Assembly: GCA_947175005.1 (NCBI GenBank)
Contig: CAMWLD010000022.1
Coordinates: 1 to 14,502, forward strand
Origin: an uncultured Ruminococcus sp.
GTDB lineage: Bacteria > Bacillota > Clostridia > Oscillospirales > Ruminococcaceae
Length of the DNA stretch: 14,502 bases
Direction of reading: 5' to 3'
Below the pieces are notes generated by a model, which had not been told where the DNA came from, ran no database searches, and worked only from the letters and a program-made list of their open reading frames with translations. A program made the position numbers and the translations under genes. This document shows positions 13,567 through 14,502 of the stretch, piece after piece (position 1 is the first letter of the stretch; every line of letters begins with the position of its first letter).

Positions 13567-14502
13567 TTGACACCACCTCTTTTCATAAGCTCCTCCGCAC
13601 CTGCCGCACAGGTCTTAATATCACTTATCCCGACCCTTCCGATTATCTCAAGATAGGGCGATCTTATGCCGCAGCCGCATTCGTCCCCCTCATGCAAAAC
13701 CCCTAAATCGTCGGTCATAATGCTTAAAACGGGCGTTGCCCTTATCATAGGCGTGAGCAGGTTCACTATCCCCATTTCGCCTGTTTTAAGCGGCTTTAAA
13801 GTGCACGTATCACGGATTATCACCCTGCTGTAAACGGGCACATGAAAATGATGATTTTTGCAGTCGCAGTATAATATAGGGTGTTCCGCCGCCCCGAAGC
13901 TCTCGATTATCCGTTCCTCGGGAATGCCGAGGATTTTTTCCGCCAGCTCATAAAGCACGTGTTTTTCCGGCTTCTCCTTGTAAAACTGCTTCCACCCGCC
14001 CCCAAGCATTATCATTGAATTTTTAGGCAGCCGTACCCTTATCCCACGTTCGTCCATTAATTTCAGCGCAAAGTACATATACGAGGGAAACCCGATAAAC
14101 CTTGCGGGAAAAGGGGAGCGGCTGTATTTTTCTATCGCCGTTATAACTCCGTCAAGGTCGGGCAGATATTTTCCGTCCGACATTTTCAGGGCATAAGTCC
14201 GCCTTATTGCAGGGGCGCACAGAGTAAACCCGAAAGCCGTCTTGCTTACCGCAGTGCGGTTGCTTTTGTGAGGACGGTATCCCATTATGATATAATTCAC
14301 GGGCACGGGCGAAAGAACTCCCAGCCTGCCGAAAACCGTCATTACCATATCAAGCCCTAAAAGCAACCCTTTTGTGTCAAAGCCTATCTCGCTGAAATTT
14401 CCGCCCGCCCCGGAAGTCCCCGAAGATGTGGCGGTTATGAGGCATTTCTCTTCAGACATACTCCGAATATGATGTTTTTTCAGAAACAGCGTAGGCAGAG
14501 GC
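13563..14502 (-). CDS. luxE: LuxE-family acyl-protein synthetase, 5' end outside the window
   Basis: ATP-dependent enzyme that activates a fatty acid as acyl-AMP and carries it as a thioester before transfer to LuxC. The visible part is 312 residues. An ATG at 14459 exists, but the frame stays open to the window edge and the 14 codons before it (including PLPTLFLKKHHIRS) fit the family's usual lead into the ATP-binding motif, so I call the gene partial; about 50-60 N-terminal residues are likely missing. Numbered from that internal Met, the motif TATSSGTSGAGG is at residues 9-20, a conserved LGGGWKQF follows in the middle, then ESFGAAEHP, and near the end GISDIKTCAAG, whose Cys284 matches the acyl-accepting cysteine of LuxE. 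It overlaps luxC by four bases. Confidence 0.86.
   Translation of the reverse strand, partial: PLPTLFLKKHHIRSMSEEKCLITATSSGTSGAGGNFSEIGFDTKGLLLGLDMVMTVFGRLGVLSPVPVNYIIMGYRPHKSNRTAVSKTAFGFTLCAPAIRRTYALKMSDGKYLPDLDGVITAIEKYSRSPFPARFIGFPSYMYFALKLMDERGIRVRLPKNSMIMLGGGWKQFYKEKPEKHVLYELAEKILGIPEERIIESFGAAEHPILYCDCKNHHFHVPVYSRVIIRDTCTLKPLKTGEMGIVNLLTPMIRATPVLSIMTDDLGVLHEGDECGCGIRSPYLEIIGRVGISDIKTCAAGAEELMKRGGVK

Noticed and set aside
12235..14502. A bioluminescence operon
   Set aside because: Only the aldehyde-forming luxE and luxC are present; neither luciferase subunit nor the luxD thioesterase is seen in the window.

Overview
The window looks like a stretch of chromosome from an anaerobic Firmicute, most likely a Ruminococcus-like member of the Clostridia. 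The grounds are the gatCAB operon (tRNA-dependent amidation, typical of Firmicutes), strong AGGAGG-type ribosome binding sites, sigma-A-like promoters, moderate GC in the core genes, a YcdB/SLH-type surface protein and 'FSPYAIAY'-type secreted protein domains. The genus is an inference from gene content and style, not from a marker gene.

Left part (1-3805). The first 400 bases hold no convincing gene. They carry two kinds of degenerate tandem repeat: three units of about 50 bp, then four short hairpin units whose stems change in a compensatory way while the loop stays constant. Next come mscL (mechanosensitive channel with an unusually long Asn/Arg-rich tail), guaB (IMP dehydrogenase, with a near-consensus promoter), an AT-rich orphan gene of unknown function, and an ogt-type O6-alkylguanine-DNA alkyltransferase. 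The orphan and ogt are closely spaced and probably co-transcribed. A perfect bidirectional terminator separates ogt from the convergent gat operon.

Middle (3824-7159, minus strand). gatC-gatA-gatB form a classical operon with its own promoter. They encode the amidotransferase that converts Glu-tRNA(Gln), and possibly Asp-tRNA(Asn), to the amidated forms.

Right part (7246-14502). Two large exported proteins lie on the minus strand. One is a 614-residue secreted multidomain protein. The other is a 762-residue protein with YcdB/YcdC-like repeats and SLH-like C-terminal modules. A small XRE-family regulator lies between them on the plus strand, divergent from the first and convergent with the second through a shared terminator. 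The regulator and the 614-residue protein share a 197-base control region with back-to-back promoters and a leader full of CTGTGT/ACACAG motifs that can pair in alternative ways.

At the right edge is an overlapping luxE-luxC pair: an acyl-protein synthetase, whose 5' end lies outside the window, and an acyl-CoA/acyl-protein reductase. Together these would reduce a fatty acid to an aldehyde. No luciferase genes are visible, so the role here is not bioluminescence. Three copies of a short purine-rich motif (core AGAGGCAAGAGGC or close variants) sit at or near the 3' ends of genes in this half; one of them encodes the end of LuxC.
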